NCBI GenBank assembly: GCA_964472785.1
Contig: CAYYMH010000057.1
Coordinates: 1-25,841 of the forward strand
Direction of reading: 5' to 3'
DNA from: CAYYMH01 sp964472785
GTDB lineage: Bacteria; Zhuqueibacterota; Zhuqueibacteria; Thermofontimicrobiales; Thermofontimicrobiaceae
DNA length: 25,841 bases
Shown: piece by piece, positions 8,877-16,225 of the stretch
How the letters are laid out: the number at the start of each line of letters is the position of its first letter
Position numbering within the stretch: position 1 is the first letter of the stretch
Notes under the pieces: generated by a model
Databases searched by the model: none
Told to the model about the DNA's origin: nothing
The model's input: the letters and a program-made list of their open reading frames with translations, nothing else
Position numbers and translations under genes: made by a program

Positions 8877-9839
8877 TCATGTTTTCGACAATCTCCGAAT
8901 CGCTCCCCACAGTTGTTTCGCGTCCGGATTTTTATCCAGCAAATCTTGCAAATGGTTGATCACTTTATCCTGCTGACCTGTCTCACGTGCAGCTTTGATT
9001 ATCATAGTCATAAAACTGGGAACTAAAAAATTCTTCAATGGCATTTCAAGGAAGATAGCTAACGCTAAATCATACTTTTCCCATTTATAATACACATAAC
9101 CCAACCGGCTTTTGTAAAAGTCGTTACTCTCAGTTTTCAAAATTTTTTTATAATATTTTTCCGCTTTGGCATATTTGTTTTCCTTTAAAAACGTTTCCGC
9201 CAGCTCTTTCAGAACAAATGGCTCATCCTTTTTGGTCGAATACTTGATGGACTTTTCCCACTGCTGCGCTGAAATTCCCTTGATCTCAGTCTGAAATTTC
9301 ATCTTTTGGGAAACGTAGCGCCGGGATTGATTGCTGTAATGAATCGCACTATCAATTAAATCCCCGGCTTGATCGTATTTTTTGAGTGCCCGTTTAATCA
9401 GGAATCCCAAATAATTCAATTCTGGTTTATCGTATAATTTGGGAATAGTCTGATCAAAGTAGTATTCAGCTTTATCAAATTGTTTGATTCGAAAATATTC
9501 ATTGGCAAGTCTCCAACCAACGTGGGGGTCGTGTTTGGTGTGATACAGGTTAACAAAAATTTTGAGCGCCTCTTTGTGCTTGTTTCTCGCCGCTAACAGG
9601 TCACCTTTGCGACTTAAAAAGAAGTAATTCTCAGGATCATTTTTCAACACCGTGTTTATTATTTTTTCCGCCTTGTCATACGTCCCTTTTTTCAGATAAA
9701 CATCAAACAGTGCACCGATAACATAACTGTCATTCGGTTTATCAGCAATCAATTCGGTTAATATTTCTTCGGCTTCATTATATTTTTTCAACCGGATGAG
9801 TTCACGAGCTTCCCGAAGATTTAAGAGTGATTTTTTCAT
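8877..9839 (-). CDS. TPR-repeat protein upstream of the ATPase-PglZ gene
   Basis: A 320-residue protein made almost entirely of tetratricopeptide repeats, which are helical hairpins used for protein-protein contact. Repeat-like units are visible at roughly residues 18-50, 53-83, 87-117, 120-135, 152-170, 222-239, 254-272 and 289-306, with typical KAEKYYKK and ALKIF elements. There is no signal peptide or membrane segment, so it is probably cytoplasmic. It ends 82 bases before the ATPase-PglZ gene on the same strand and may be co-transcribed with it. Its ATG overlaps the TGA of a 74-codon open frame upstream (ATGA). No clear Shine-Dalgarno site precedes it, which would fit translational coupling if that frame is translated. 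A scaffold or partner role for the fusion protein is inference from adjacency. Confidence 0.8.
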   Translation of the reverse strand: MKKSLLNLREARELIRLKKYNEAEEILTELIADKPNDSYVIGALFDVYLKKGTYDKAEKIINTVLKNDPENYFFLSRKGDLLAARNKHKEALKIFVNLYHTKHDPHVGWRLANEYFRIKQFDKAEYYFDQTIPKLYDKPELNYLGFLIKRALKKYDQAGDLIDSAIHYSNQSRRYVSQKMKFQTEIKGISAQQWEKSIKYSTKKDEPFVLKELAETFLKENKYAKAEKYYKKILKTESNDFYKSRLGYVYYKWEKYDLALAIFLEMPLKNFLVPSFMTMIIKAARETGQQDKVINHLQDLLDKNPDAKQLWGAIRRLSKT

Positions 9840-10060
9840 TGACCCAAAGGTATTAAATAAGCGGTTACAGCAATCACAACTTTAACAATAAGATAAATAA
9901 TTATTTTAATAAAATCAAATAGTTTTTCAATTTGGGGATGCCACCGGACTTTTTTTACCGAAATGGGCTTCGTGCCACTGATCTCTACAGAATAAAGCGG
10001 ATGGATGTGAGCGTGTTTACCATAATGATTAAATGCAATACAAATAAATGAATTGCCAAA
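9836..10060 (-). pseudogene. 74-codon open frame without a usual start, probable 5'-truncated gene remnant
   Basis: Reading the minus strand, an open frame runs from just after in-frame TAA and TAG codons (TAG at 10061-10063) to a TGA at 9836-9838 that overlaps the TPR gene's ATG. The encoded 74 residues look like protein: a polar, His-rich start (NHYGKHAHIHPLYSVEI), a basic stretch (VKKVRWHPQIEKLF) and a hydrophobic helix at about residues 50-71 ending in LIPLGQ. There is no ATG, GTG or TTG until very near the end; only ATT codons at frame positions 6 and 8 could start it, with no ribosome site. It is therefore either the 3' remnant of a gene whose front was lost next to the repeat element at 10087-10177, or a small membrane protein with a rare start codon. 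I do not recognise a family. Confidence 0.4.
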
Positions 10061-10086
10061 CTATAGTTAAATGATTAAAAAATGTA

Positions 10087-10177
10087 AGGCTGTATCCAAT
10101 AGCTTTTTGAATTTATGAAATTCCGGGACAAGCCCGGAACGACTAATAATCTTTATTTGATACTATTGACACAGCCT
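10087..10177. mobile_element. 91-bp MITE-like element with terminal inverted repeats and a central hairpin
   Basis: The left end AGGCTGTATCCAATAG (10087-10102) matches the reverse complement of the right end, AGGCTGTGTCAATAG (10163-10177), with one substitution and one single-base gap. At 10121-10139 lies TTCCGGGACAAGCCCGGAA, a perfect 7-bp stem with a 5-base loop. There is no coding capacity. This architecture fits a miniature inverted-repeat element mobilised in trans by a DDE transposase encoded elsewhere. No clear target duplication is visible. The element sits directly downstream of sucD, so its hairpin could also act as a weak terminator for sucCD, although no strong T-run follows. Confidence 0.55.
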
Positions 10178-10188
10178 CAGATACGAAT

Positions 10189-11061
10189 TTATTTTAAAAC
10201 ACTGGCAACCGTGTTTCCGATATCTGCCGGGCTCTCACTCACATGAACGCCACAACTACGGAGTGTTTCAATTTTTTCAGCCGCCGTACCTTTCCCGCCG
10301 GCAATGATCGCACCCGCATGCCCCATACGTCTTCCCGGAGGCGCCGTCTTTCCGGCGATAAAACTGACCACCGGTTTGGACATGTTTTCTTTGACAAACT
10401 GAGCCGCCTCTTCCTCTGCTGAACCGCCGATTTCACCAATCATAACCACAGCTTTTGTGTCGTCATCCTGTTCGAACAGTTTAAGCGCATCGACAAAGTT
10501 CGTCCCGATAACCGGATCGCCACCGATACCGATACAGGTCGTTTGTCCGATGTCCCGTTCCGTCAATTGGTGAACCGCTTCGTAGGTCAGCGTTCCGCTT
10601 CGGGATACCACGCCCACGGCACCTTCTTTGTGAATAAATCCCGGCATAATTCCCACCTTTGCTTTTCCCGGAGAAATGACTCCCGGACAGTTGGGTCCGA
10701 TCAGACGGGTGGGACGGTTTTTCAAATATTCAAAAACCTTGACCATATCCAGCGTCGGAATTCCTTCGGCAATACAAACCACCACCTCGATACCATTGGC
10801 TGCTGACTCCATGATGGCGTCAGCGGCAAATGCCGGCGGTACAAAAATCACGGCGGTATTGGCGCCTTGTTTTTCCACGGCTTCTGCAACAGTATTATAA
10901 ACCGGAATTTTGTCATCAAATTGCTGACCACCTTTCCCCGGTGTGACGCCAGCAACGACATTCGTTCCGTATTCGATCATTTGTCGGGTATGAAAAGACC
11001 CTTCGCCACCTGTTATTCCCTGAACAAGCAAGCGGGTATTTTTATCGACTAAAATACTCAA
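10189..11061 (-). CDS. sucD: Succinyl-CoA synthetase, alpha subunit
   Basis: The alpha subunit of succinate-CoA ligase, which interconverts succinyl-CoA and succinate with substrate-level ATP or GTP formation in the TCA cycle. The 290 residues match the family length. Visible are the CoA-binding fold near the N-terminus (GITGGEGSFHTRQM, residues 15-28), the GPNCPGVI segment (122-129), SRSGTLTYE (153-161) and the phosphohistidine loop GRRMGHAGA with H248. The start is TTG at 11061-11059. GGAGG lies 7 bases upstream, and the protein begins as expected for SucD (SILVDKNTRLLVQG), so TTG is convincing. The beta-subunit gene lies 104 bases upstream on the same strand, in the usual sucC-sucD order. 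Confidence 0.97.
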   Translation of the reverse strand: MSILVDKNTRLLVQGITGGEGSFHTRQMIEYGTNVVAGVTPGKGGQQFDDKIPVYNTVAEAVEKQGANTAVIFVPPAFAADAIMESAANGIEVVVCIAEGIPTLDMVKVFEYLKNRPTRLIGPNCPGVISPGKAKVGIMPGFIHKEGAVGVVSRSGTLTYEAVHQLTERDIGQTTCIGIGGDPVIGTNFVDALKLFEQDDDTKAVVMIGEIGGSAEEEAAQFVKENMSKPVVSFIAGKTAPPGRRMGHAGAIIAGGKGTAAEKIETLRSCGVHVSESPADIGNTVASVLK

Positions 11062-11165
11062 TTTATATCCTCCAGTTTTAAAATTTCATTTTTCTGCTTT
11101 ATTCAATCAAATCATTTTATTAAAAATCTTTGTTCTCAACGCTTTCTTACGTTTTAAAATCGGCA

Positions 11166-12329
11166 TTAATTTTTCAATGCTTCGACGACGCGTTGAGCGG
11201 CATCCTGAAAAGAATGAGCCACTAAAAATTTCAGATCCGATTCGTCCAAAATACGCGCCGCTTCCTCAGCGTTGGTACCGGCAAGCCGGACAATGATTGG
11301 CAAATCCACACCAATTTTGCTGACTGCTTCAACCACACCGGTCGCAACACGATCGCAGCGGACTATCCCGCCAAAGATATTGATCAACACGGCTTTGACA
11401 TTTTCGTCTCCCAGAATAATTTTAAAGCCGTTCTCCACTGTTTCAGCACTGGCGCCGCCACCGACGTCCAAAAAGTTGGCCGGTTCTCCGCCGGCTAATT
11501 TAATCAAATCCATCGTTGCCATCGCCAGACCCGCGCCATTCACCATACAGCCAACATCGCCGTCCAGCTTGATGTAATTCAAGTCATATTTTGACGCTTC
11601 GACTTCCAGCGGTTCCTCTTCGTCCAAATCGCGTAATTCTAAAATATCTTTATGCCGATACAATGCATTGTCATCGATGTTGATTTTCGCATCCAATGCC
11701 AAAACCTGGCCGTCCTTTGTCACGACTAACGGATTAATCTCTGCCAGAGACGCGTCGACCGAAGTAAATGCCTTATAAAGCGAAGTTAAAAATTTGATGG
11801 CGTTTTTGAGCTGGTCACCTGTTAATCCCAATCCAAAAGCCAGCTTCCGCGCCTGAAATGGCTGAAATCCCACTGCCGGGTCAATCCACTCTTTGAGAAT
11901 TTTTTCCGGCGTTTCAGCAGCCACTTTTTCAATTTCCACACCACCTTCGGTACTGACCATAAACACCAATTGTGACTTTACACGATCTAATACAATCCCG
12001 GCATAAAGCTCACGTTCAATTTCCAGTCCTTGTTCAACCAAAACCCGGCGAACAACTTTTCCTTCGGGACCAGTTTGGTGAGTCACCAGATTTATGCCGA
12101 TCATTTTTTCAGCCAACTGCTCTGCTTCCGCCGGATTTTTCGCTAACTTCACCCCGCCTCCTTTTCCTCTGCCTCCGGCGTGTATTTGAGCTTTAACGAC
12201 AACGGTGCCGCCTCCCAATTCTTCGGCTATCTTCTGTGCTTCTTCAGATTTGAAAGCAACCTTTCCATCCGGCACCGGTACATTAAATTTCCGCAAAATA
12301 TCTTTCGCCTGGTACTCGTGTATTTTCAT
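11166..12329 (-). CDS. sucC: Succinyl-CoA synthetase, beta subunit
   Basis: The beta subunit of succinate-CoA ligase. It carries the ATP-grasp domain that binds nucleotide and the C-terminal CoA-ligase domain that contacts SucD. The length, 387 residues, is standard. It begins with the family signature MKIHEYQAKDIL, then the glycine-rich GGRGKGGGVKLA stretch near residues 53-64, the metal and nucleotide residues around LAEINPLVV, and the C-terminal blocks FLDVGGGAS and INIFGGIVRCD. A strong AGGAGG lies just upstream of the ATG at 12329. Carbamate kinase ends 69 bases upstream on the same strand. A 14-bp perfect palindrome sits in that gap immediately before the ribosome site. Confidence 0.97.
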   Translation of the reverse strand: MKIHEYQAKDILRKFNVPVPDGKVAFKSEEAQKIAEELGGGTVVVKAQIHAGGRGKGGGVKLAKNPAEAEQLAEKMIGINLVTHQTGPEGKVVRRVLVEQGLEIERELYAGIVLDRVKSQLVFMVSTEGGVEIEKVAAETPEKILKEWIDPAVGFQPFQARKLAFGLGLTGDQLKNAIKFLTSLYKAFTSVDASLAEINPLVVTKDGQVLALDAKINIDDNALYRHKDILELRDLDEEEPLEVEASKYDLNYIKLDGDVGCMVNGAGLAMATMDLIKLAGGEPANFLDVGGGASAETVENGFKIILGDENVKAVLINIFGGIVRCDRVATGVVEAVSKIGVDLPIIVRLAGTNAEEAARILDESDLKFLVAHSFQDAAQRVVEALKN

Positions 12330-12341
12330 TATTCCTCCTGA

Positions 12342-12355
12342 ATAATTTAAATTAT
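12342..12355. promoter_or_regulatory. 14-bp perfect palindrome in the sucC leader
   Basis: ATAATTTAAATTAT reads the same on both strands and sits between the carbamate kinase stop and the sucC ribosome site. With a one-base bulge the symmetry extends into flanking CTG and CAG. Its place fits an operator or the upstream edge of a promoter for sucCD. In A+T-rich DNA such palindromes also arise by chance, so this is weak. Confidence 0.25.
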
Positions 12356-12398
12356 CAGTTACTTATAACTGCCATAAACATTTATTTTGATGAACAAT

Positions 12399-13370
12399 TC
12401 AAATTTTCACTATTTTTGTACCTGTTCTTCCTTCCATTGCATCGAGAAGGCGATCGGTTGACGTGATAATGCACGTTTCACCTCCACTTTCAACAAAGTG
12501 AATCGCCGACTCGATTTTTGGTCCCATACTTCCTTCGGGAAATTGCCCCTCTTTCAGATATTTTTTCGCTTCATCAACGGTCAACCTATCCAAATCGACT
12601 TGATTCGCTTTTTTAAAATTCAGCGCAACTTTGTCAACAGCGGTCAAAATGTATAATTCTTCCGCTTCAATATCACAAGCAAGAATCGCCGCAGCCCTGT
12701 CTTTGTCCACAACACCGTCAACGCCTTCATACGTGCCGTCATCCTCAATGTAAACCGGGGCTCCGCCCCCACCGGACGCAATGACAATAACGCCATCTTT
12801 GACCAATTTTTTAATCACATTTTTCTCAACGATTTCCAATGGCTTTGGTGAAGGAACAACCCGTCGATATCCTCTGCCTTCATCGTATTTGATGACGTAA
12901 TTTCTGTCCTTCTCTAACCGTTTCACATCTTCTTTATCATAAAAGGGCCCGACGAATTTGGTGGGATTTAAAATGGATGGATCATTTCGATCCACGATGA
13001 CTTGAGTCACCAAAGTGGCGACTTCCCTATTGACTTTCTTTACGTGTAATTTGTTCTGTAACGATTGCGCAATCATGTATCCCATACCACCCTCCAGATC
13101 GGCAACGAGTAACCCCAGGGGTATAGGAGGTACGATATGACGTGTTTGTTCAACGCGAATCAACGCATTACCAACCTGAGGACCATTGCCATGAGTGATT
13201 GCCAGCAAATAACCCTTTTTGAGCAGCTCCACGATACCAATCAAACTTCGTCGCGTATTGGCAAATTGCTGAGCAATATTTCCTTCTTCAAACTCACGGC
13301 TAATGGCATTTCCGCCGAGCGCAACGACTGCAGTTTTTGGTTTTTTCATATAATCTACTCTCAAATCCAT
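12399..13370 (-). CDS. arcC: Carbamate kinase
   Basis: An amino-acid-kinase-fold enzyme that interconverts carbamoyl phosphate + ADP and carbamate + ATP, usually in the catabolic, ATP-forming direction. Family motifs are present in order: VVALGGNAI, THGNGPQVGN, the GGMGYMIAQ block, DPSILNPTKFVGPFY, RRVVPSPKP, IASGGGGAPV, DKDRAAAILA, LTAVDKVALNF and GSMGPKIES. There are 323 residues from the ATG at 13370, or 316 from the ATG at 13349, which gives the more usual N-terminus MKKPKTAVVALGGNA. Neither has a strong ribosome site, so the start is open. No arginine deiminase or ornithine transcarbamylase gene is visible here, so the carbamoyl phosphate source is unknown. A terminator-like hairpin separates it from the upstream gene. 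Confidence 0.95.
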   Translation of the reverse strand: MDLRVDYMKKPKTAVVALGGNAISREFEEGNIAQQFANTRRSLIGIVELLKKGYLLAITHGNGPQVGNALIRVEQTRHIVPPIPLGLLVADLEGGMGYMIAQSLQNKLHVKKVNREVATLVTQVIVDRNDPSILNPTKFVGPFYDKEDVKRLEKDRNYVIKYDEGRGYRRVVPSPKPLEIVEKNVIKKLVKDGVIVIASGGGGAPVYIEDDGTYEGVDGVVDKDRAAAILACDIEAEELYILTAVDKVALNFKKANQVDLDRLTVDEAKKYLKEGQFPEGSMGPKIESAIHFVESGGETCIITSTDRLLDAMEGRTGTKIVKI

Positions 13371-13380
13371 TATTCCACAA

Positions 13381-13424
13381 AAAGAAAAATTCCCGAAACC
13401 TGAAACCCAGCTTCCGGGAATTTT
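13381..13424 (-). terminator. Intrinsic terminator after the cDPG-synthetase-family gene
   Basis: On the minus strand AAAATTCCCG (13424-13415) pairs perfectly with CGGGAATTTT (13395-13386) as a 10-bp stem, and the transcript then continues in a T-rich tract (TTTTTCTTTTT, to about 13380). It begins 6 bases after the stop codon of the gene ending at 13430. It should end or attenuate that transcript before carbamate kinase, despite a gap of only 59 bases. Confidence 0.75.
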
Positions 13425-13429
13425 CTGTT

Positions 13430-14740
13430 TTACTTAAATTGCTTTAAAACATCGGTCAGCGTCGGTGCACCAATTTCCTGAAGATCATATTTGACACGAA
13501 CCGCTGGTTTTTTGATGTTTACCACTTTTCTCAAATCAATGGGTGTTCCAATAACCACAACGTCACAATCAACAGCATTGATTGTCGCTTCCAAATCCTG
13601 AATCTGTTCTTTGCCGTACCCCATGGCCGGAAGCAACTCGCCAATGTCGGGATATTTTTCAAACGTTTCTTTGATTTTACCGGTCACCCAGGGTCTCGGA
13701 TCAACGATTTCTGCTGCGCCGTACTTCTCCGCAGCAACGACTCCGGCGCCAATTGCCATTTCGCCGTGAGTCAACGTCGGACCATCTTCGACCACCAGTA
13801 CCCGTTTTCCCAGAATTACTGAAGAATCTTCAACTGTCAGCGGTGAGGCTGCATCGATAATACGCGCCTTTGGATTGACCTCTCTGATATTTTCTCGGAG
13901 CAACTCGACATCTTCATAATCTGCCGTATCTATTTTATTAATCACGATCACATCTGCCATCCGCAAATTGGTCTCACCGGGATAATATTCAGTCTCGTGT
14001 CCCACTCGCAAGGGATCAGCCACCACAATGTGTAAATCTGATTGATAAAATGACGTGTCGTTATTACCGCCGTCCCAAAGGATGACATCCGCCTCTTGTT
14101 CCGCCTGTTCGAGAATGGCGCCGTAATCTACACCGGCAAAAACCACAACACCACGGTCGATATGCGGTTCGTATTCTTCCCTTTCTTCGATGGTGCAATC
14201 ATGTTTGTCCATATCTTCATAACTGGCAAAACGCTGTACCTTTTGAGCCGCCAAATCGCCGTAAGGCATGGGATGACGGATCGCCACGACTTTTTTTCCA
14301 AAGGATTTCAGAATCTCACTCACCCGGCGGGTGGTTTGACTTTTTCCGCAACCGGTGCGCACGGCACAAATGGAAACTACCGGTACTTTACTCTTCAAGG
14401 CAGTTGATTCCACACCGAGCAACAAAAAGTCAGCGCCGGCAGCGTTGACCTCTGCCGATTTATGCATCACATATTCATGGGGTACATCGCTATAAGCAAA
14501 GACAACAGCGTCAACTTTCAGCTCTTTAATTAATTGGGTCAGCTTTTCTTCGGGGTGAATCGGAATGCCATTGGGGTATAATTTTCCGGCTAATTCAGCA
14601 GGGTATGTTCTGCCTTCAATATCCGGGATTTGTGTTGCTGTGAATGCCACAACTTCATATTCATCATTATTTCTGTATCGCATGTTAAAATTATGAAAAT
14701 CGCGCCCGGCAGCGCCCATGATTATGATTTTCTTTTTCAT
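13430..14740 (-). CDS. Cyclic 2,3-diphosphoglycerate synthetase family P-loop protein
   Basis: Resembles the family named after methanogen cyclic 2,3-diphosphoglycerate synthetase, which closes 2,3-diphosphoglycerate into the cyclic anhydride using ATP. The role of bacterial members is less clear. From the ATG at 14740 there are 436 residues. GGAGGT sits immediately upstream; starting at 14761 instead would translate that ribosome site as Phe-Gly-Gly-Ile, so the shorter start is preferred. An N-terminal Rossmann-like segment (KKKIIIMGAAGRDFHNFN) is followed by a P-loop AVRTGCGKS (126-134), where the usual first glycine is alanine. Next come a Walker-B-like LWDGGNND (221-228), a GTPase-like NKID (268-271) and a C-terminal IGTPIDLRKVV block. 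It lies upstream of carbamate kinase and is separated from it by a terminator. Confidence 0.85.
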   Translation of the reverse strand: MKKKIIIMGAAGRDFHNFNMRYRNNDEYEVVAFTATQIPDIEGRTYPAELAGKLYPNGIPIHPEEKLTQLIKELKVDAVVFAYSDVPHEYVMHKSAEVNAAGADFLLLGVESTALKSKVPVVSICAVRTGCGKSQTTRRVSEILKSFGKKVVAIRHPMPYGDLAAQKVQRFASYEDMDKHDCTIEEREEYEPHIDRGVVVFAGVDYGAILEQAEQEADVILWDGGNNDTSFYQSDLHIVVADPLRVGHETEYYPGETNLRMADVIVINKIDTADYEDVELLRENIREVNPKARIIDAASPLTVEDSSVILGKRVLVVEDGPTLTHGEMAIGAGVVAAEKYGAAEIVDPRPWVTGKIKETFEKYPDIGELLPAMGYGKEQIQDLEATINAVDCDVVVIGTPIDLRKVVNIKKPAVRVKYDLQEIGAPTLTDVLKQFK

Positions 14741-14890
14741 AATACCTCCAAATATTTTCAAGTTTATATTTACATATTCCTCTGGTTTACATCATCAGTT
14801 ATTTTTGAATCAGTTTGCTTTGCGAAACCTCATCCATCGAACATTCGGTGCCACACATCGGTAAATAATCGGATTTCTCTGAATATGTAA

Positions 14891-15871
14891 TTATTCAATA
14901 TCATTTTTTTTCAGGCTTGAAAAATATTCGGTTAACACTGCTTCAACTTCATCTGCATCTTTTAATTTAAAGAGCTGACTTTTTATTTTCGCGCTATGGG
15001 GCAATCCTCTCACATACCAGCTAAAATGTTTTCGCATTTCAAAATTTGCTCTTTTTTGACCGTCGATCTGTATTTTATCCTTGAAATGGGATAAAATTAT
15101 CTCCAATTGCTCATCCAAATTCGGGGGTTGTATCTTTTCGCCATTTTGTAAATAATGATCGACTTGCTTAAAAATCCAGGGATTTCCTCTGCTGGCGCGA
15201 CCGATCATTACCATGTCACAGCCGGTTTGATCCAGCATCTGCTTCGCATCTTCGGCGCAACCAATATCACCGTTCCCGATAACAGGAATGGAAACCGCCT
15301 GCTTTACCTTTGCGATATACTCCCAATCTGCCTTCCCGCGGTACATCTGTGCCTGGGTTCTGGAATGAATAGTAATTGCAGAGACTCCGCTCTGCTCCAG
15401 CCTTTTTGCAATTTCAATACCATTCACATGCTGATCATCCCATCCTTTTCGAATTTTTGCCAGCACAGGTACTGCCGATTTTTTGACGACCTCCTGTGCA
15501 ATCTCTTCCAATAGAGGGGGATTTTTCATCAGGGCAGCTCCGGCGGCTCGCCGCACAACCTTCTTTACCGGACAGCCGAAGTTCAGATCGATATAATCCG
15601 GCTTCAACGGAGCAACCAACTCAACTGCCTCTGCCATGATCAACGGATCAGTTCCGAATAATTGAAATCCAATCGGCCGTTCCGCTTCACGAAAGAACAA
15701 GTATTGCCGGGTTTTCTCACTTCCTCTGATTAAGCCATCCGCACTGACCATTTCGGTAAAAACAATCGCCGCGCCCATTTTTCGGCATAGTAAACGGAAA
15801 GATGAATCATTCACTCCGGCTAATGGCGCTAACACTACCTTTCCATTTAAACTTAAGTGCTCAAAAATCAT
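14891..15871 (-). CDS. dusB: tRNA-dihydrouridine synthase, DusB type
   Basis: An FMN-dependent enzyme that reduces uridine to 5,6-dihydrouridine in the D-loop of tRNA. The 326 residues form a TIM barrel and a C-terminal tRNA-binding helical domain. Diagnostic blocks are LAPLAGVNDSSFR (14-26), the MVSADGL segment, DLNFGCPVKK with catalytic C100, KIRKGWDD, the TIHSRTQAQMY motif, GNGDI, the FMN-phosphate loop MIGRASRGNPW, and MRKHFSWY in the C-terminal domain as in DusB. The ATG at 15871 has no obvious ribosome site, but the N-terminus MIFEHLSLNGKVVLAPLAG fits the family. It is transcribed away from the polysaccharide cluster, sharing the 354-bp region upstream. Confidence 0.94.
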   Translation of the reverse strand: MIFEHLSLNGKVVLAPLAGVNDSSFRLLCRKMGAAIVFTEMVSADGLIRGSEKTRQYLFFREAERPIGFQLFGTDPLIMAEAVELVAPLKPDYIDLNFGCPVKKVVRRAAGAALMKNPPLLEEIAQEVVKKSAVPVLAKIRKGWDDQHVNGIEIAKRLEQSGVSAITIHSRTQAQMYRGKADWEYIAKVKQAVSIPVIGNGDIGCAEDAKQMLDQTGCDMVMIGRASRGNPWIFKQVDHYLQNGEKIQPPNLDEQLEIILSHFKDKIQIDGQKRANFEMRKHFSWYVRGLPHSAKIKSQLFKLKDADEVEAVLTEYFSSLKKNDIE

Positions 15872-16225
15872 AGAATGAAAGATACTAACTTATAAAATAA
15901 TTTGCAAGGTCTTTTTGGGTTCCTGGAACAAAAAATATTAAATTTAAGTTAAAACCGTCAATGTAAATAGACCTGGCAAGCGTGTAATCAGTTTGGTAAA
16001 ATTTTCTTGAATCATTTTTTTTCGAAATCCTGTTCAACAGAAATAACAATGAAAATGCCAACTTCTGTTAATGAAAATCTACTTGACTTTTATGCGTGTA
16101 CTGGTTATATTTACCAACCATATTTTAAATGTTTTACATTATTTCAAATGAATAAACCAATAAGTATTTGTATAAATTGAAACTAACCATCTTGATTCAT
16201 CATTTATAAATGTTGGGAGTTTAAT
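15872..16225. other. 354-bp divergent intergenic region
   Basis: A+T-rich spacer between the leftward dusB and the rightward polysaccharide cluster. It should carry promoters for both. One sigma-70-like pair is visible at 16083-16111 and is listed separately. I see no convincing open frame, JUMPstart/ops element or riboswitch in it. Confidence 0.5.
16083..16111 (+). promoter_or_regulatory. Putative promoter of the polysaccharide operon
   Basis: TTGACT (16083-16088) and TATATT (16106-16111) are separated by 17 bases, an ideal spacing for a primary-sigma promoter. Transcription would start near 16118, giving a leader of roughly 108 bases before the first gene at 16226. Confidence 0.45.

Noticed and set aside
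10239..10900. Other open frames of 60-90 codons across sucD on both strands
   Set aside because: They lie in alternative frames of an unmistakable sucD gene and show no protein-like motifs or ribosome sites.
14741..14761. Upstream ATG at 14761 for the cDPG-synthetase-family gene
   Set aside because: The seven extra residues include the translated Shine-Dalgarno sequence (Phe-Gly-Gly-Ile). The ATG at 14740 follows that site directly and begins like the family.
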